From a virus: DNA of 38,888 bases. Under the pieces are notes generated by a model. The model did not search any database. It was not told the DNA's origin and saw only the letters and a list, made by a program, of their open reading frames with translations. The DNA lies in the IMG/VR virus record IMGVR_UViG_3300045795_000008, positions 1 through 38,888 of that record; one strand, written 5' to 3'. Positions 37,745-38,888 of this stretch are shown here, in pieces. A program made the translations under genes and the position numbers. The stretch's first letter is position 1, and each line of letters starts with the position of its first letter.

Positions 37745-38888
37745 TTATGGACGTGGCACCAGCGCAAATCCACTGCGCCCACTCTCCAGGCCAAGATCGT
37801 CGTTAACCGAATTTCCCACGATCACTCCTTCCGCATTAATCCCAAACGCCTCAGCGTCATTGACGTAATCTGGCGGATCGAACTCCCATATCTTGCCGTC
37901 GGGAGAACGTACAAAGCAGTGACCGTGGTTCTCGGCGTCGTAATAGATTCCAACGATCTCACCGAATATGTTTAGATTGACGGCAAGCGTCCCCGTATAA
38001 GAACCCATTGCCGTACCGCCGTCCGGCGCGTCGAAACTGGTCATCTTGCCGTTCAATTGGCGTGTAAATCCGTGAAACAGGCCGTTCGCGTCGATGTAGT
38101 ATCCCACCACCACACCTAGATCGTTGATGCTCTGCGGGAACGTGCCTTGGACCGGTTGTGCAATGCCGGGGCCCGAAACATCAAAGGTTGAAAAGGTGCC
38201 ATTTGGCCAACGTACAAATCCATGAGTGACGCCATTGTCCTCCGAATAAGTGCCGGTTATAGCTCCAAGCTGATTCAATACACTGGCGACTCCGATATCT
38301 AACATTGTGCCGCCGTAGCTGCCGGCCAGGCTTGTGGCTCCTGGGGCTGCAAATGTTTCCATCCGGCCATCGGGGTAGCGGACAAAGGACCGGTACACGC
38401 GGTTGTCGTCCAGATACGATCCAGCAACCATGCCCAAGTCGTTGATCTGCGATGCGCCCCATCCCATACACCCATTGTCTACCTGCGTTGCGCACAGACC
38501 TGGCTGCGGAAAGGTAATGAACGATCCGTCGGCCTTGCGAATAAAGTTTTGATAAAAGCCGTAGGTTTGCTGGAAAGTCACTCCAGTCGTGTCACCTTGG
38601 TCGTTCAACCCCATGGCCCACGTTCCACTGGTGGGGCCAGTCCCTTGTCCTGGAGCATTGAAGGTTACGATGCGGCCGTCCTGATAGCGGACAAAGCTTC
38701 CGATCATCCCGTCGTTTACTCCGTACCATCCGCCAATCTCACCCAGGTTGTTGACATGCCACGGGCTGGTGCCCCCAAGAAAAGTGCCGCCGGCCCCCGG
38801 CACGTTGATGTTCACCACCTGATAATTCTGCGCTCTTGCGGGCACGATGAACATCAGCGCTGCGGACCCTACAAGTACCAGGGACACC
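37745..38888 (-). CDS. Secreted HAF-repeat protein (5' end near or past window edge)
   Basis: At least 380 residues. A hydrophobic signal peptide ends in PARAQ. The body has at least seven repeats with GxVxGxYxD and HGFVR/HGFTR-type segments, for example GVVVGYYIDANGLFHGFTR, the HAF extracellular repeat that forms a beta-propeller-like array. The first in-window GTG is at 38887, so the true start may lie outside. Such proteins are common in Acidobacteriota and suggest the host group. Function unknown. Confidence 0.75.
   Translation of the reverse strand, partial: VSLVLVGSAALMFIVPARAQNYQVVNINVPGAGGTFLGGTSPWHVNNLGEIGGWYGVNDGMIGSFVRYQDGRIVTFNAPGQGTGPTSGTWAMGLNDQGDTTGVTFQQTYGFYQNFIRKADGSFITFPQPGLCATQVDNGCMGWGASQINDLGMVAGSYLDDNRVYRSFVRYPDGRMETFAAPGATSLAGSYGGTMLDIGVASVLNQLGAITGTYSEDNGVTHGFVRWPNGTFSTFDVSGPGIAQPVQGTFPQSINDLGVVVGYYIDANGLFHGFTRQLNGKMTSFDAPDGGTAMGSYTGTLAVNLNIFGEIVGIYYDAENHGHCFVRSPDGKIWEFDPPDYVNDAEAFGINAEGVIVGNSVNDDLGLESGRSGFALVPRP

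Noticed and set aside
1-38888. CRISPR array or insertion sequence
   Set aside because: No regularly spaced direct repeats with unique spacers and no transposase pattern were seen; repeats found are protein-coding fibre repeats or short operator-like sites.

Overview
The window is most of a temperate tailed-phage genome (a prophage) plus about 3.3 kb of flanking chromosome on the right. The host is probably an acidobacterium. The flank carries a secreted HAF-repeat protein and other exported proteins of a kind common in Acidobacteriota soil genomes; this is an inference from gene style, since no rRNA or marker gene is present. The right phage/host junction lies near 35.54-35.57 kb, where the 3' part of an initiator tRNA-Met (variable loop, T arm, A72-A73-CCA) stands without its 5' part. 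That is what integration into a tRNA 3' end leaves behind. The left end of the prophage is outside the window, so the integrase, endolysin and any tape-measure gene are not seen.

Layout. (1) 1-26.76 kb: one long leftward (- strand) virion and late block. Read in transcription order it holds small unknown genes, a GroES-like protein, a sigma-like protein, a small membrane protein, a repeat-rich structural protein, three related fibre or decoration proteins, a putative small terminase, the large terminase, small genes including an HNH endonuclease, the portal, a histidine phosphatase, a scaffold-like acidic protein, the major capsid protein, head-tail and repeat proteins, a DUF3494 (ice-binding fold) protein and a very large virion protein running off the left edge. 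The order terminase-portal-scaffold-capsid-adaptor resembles P22-like podoviruses. An exact or near-exact 12-bp element, TCGGTATCTTTT, occurs seven times in this block, always in the direction of transcription and at gene boundaries; it looks like a phage late promoter. (2) 26.77-27.29 kb: a divergent non-coding region with stem-loops and TTAACACT repeats. (3) 27.3-32.1 kb: an accessory region with genes on both strands: a ribbon-helix-helix regulator, an endonuclease VII-like protein, a protein with five tandem Cys4 units, a spanin-like coiled-coil protein, an HNH endonuclease, and a three-gene + strand operon encoding a TIR-like (DUF1863/ThsB-type) protein, a three-helix membrane protein and an unknown protein. 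The last operon is the best candidate for a poorly described defence or exclusion system. (4) 32.2-35.1 kb: a leftward early block with winged-helix replication/regulatory proteins and a chain of tiny overlapping genes, with structured leaders and a second short motif, AGTATTA(G/A). (5) 35.1-35.57 kb: hairpins and the attachment site. (6) 35.6-38.9 kb: chromosome, with a broken AraC-family gene and three exported-protein genes.

A strange tRNA-like gene lies at 3.26-3.33 kb on the strand opposite to the virion genes. It has a perfect acceptor stem and encoded CCA, but both the D-loop GG and the T-loop TTC that normally form the tRNA elbow are missing.

All functional calls come from reading sequence and motifs by eye; no database search was run.
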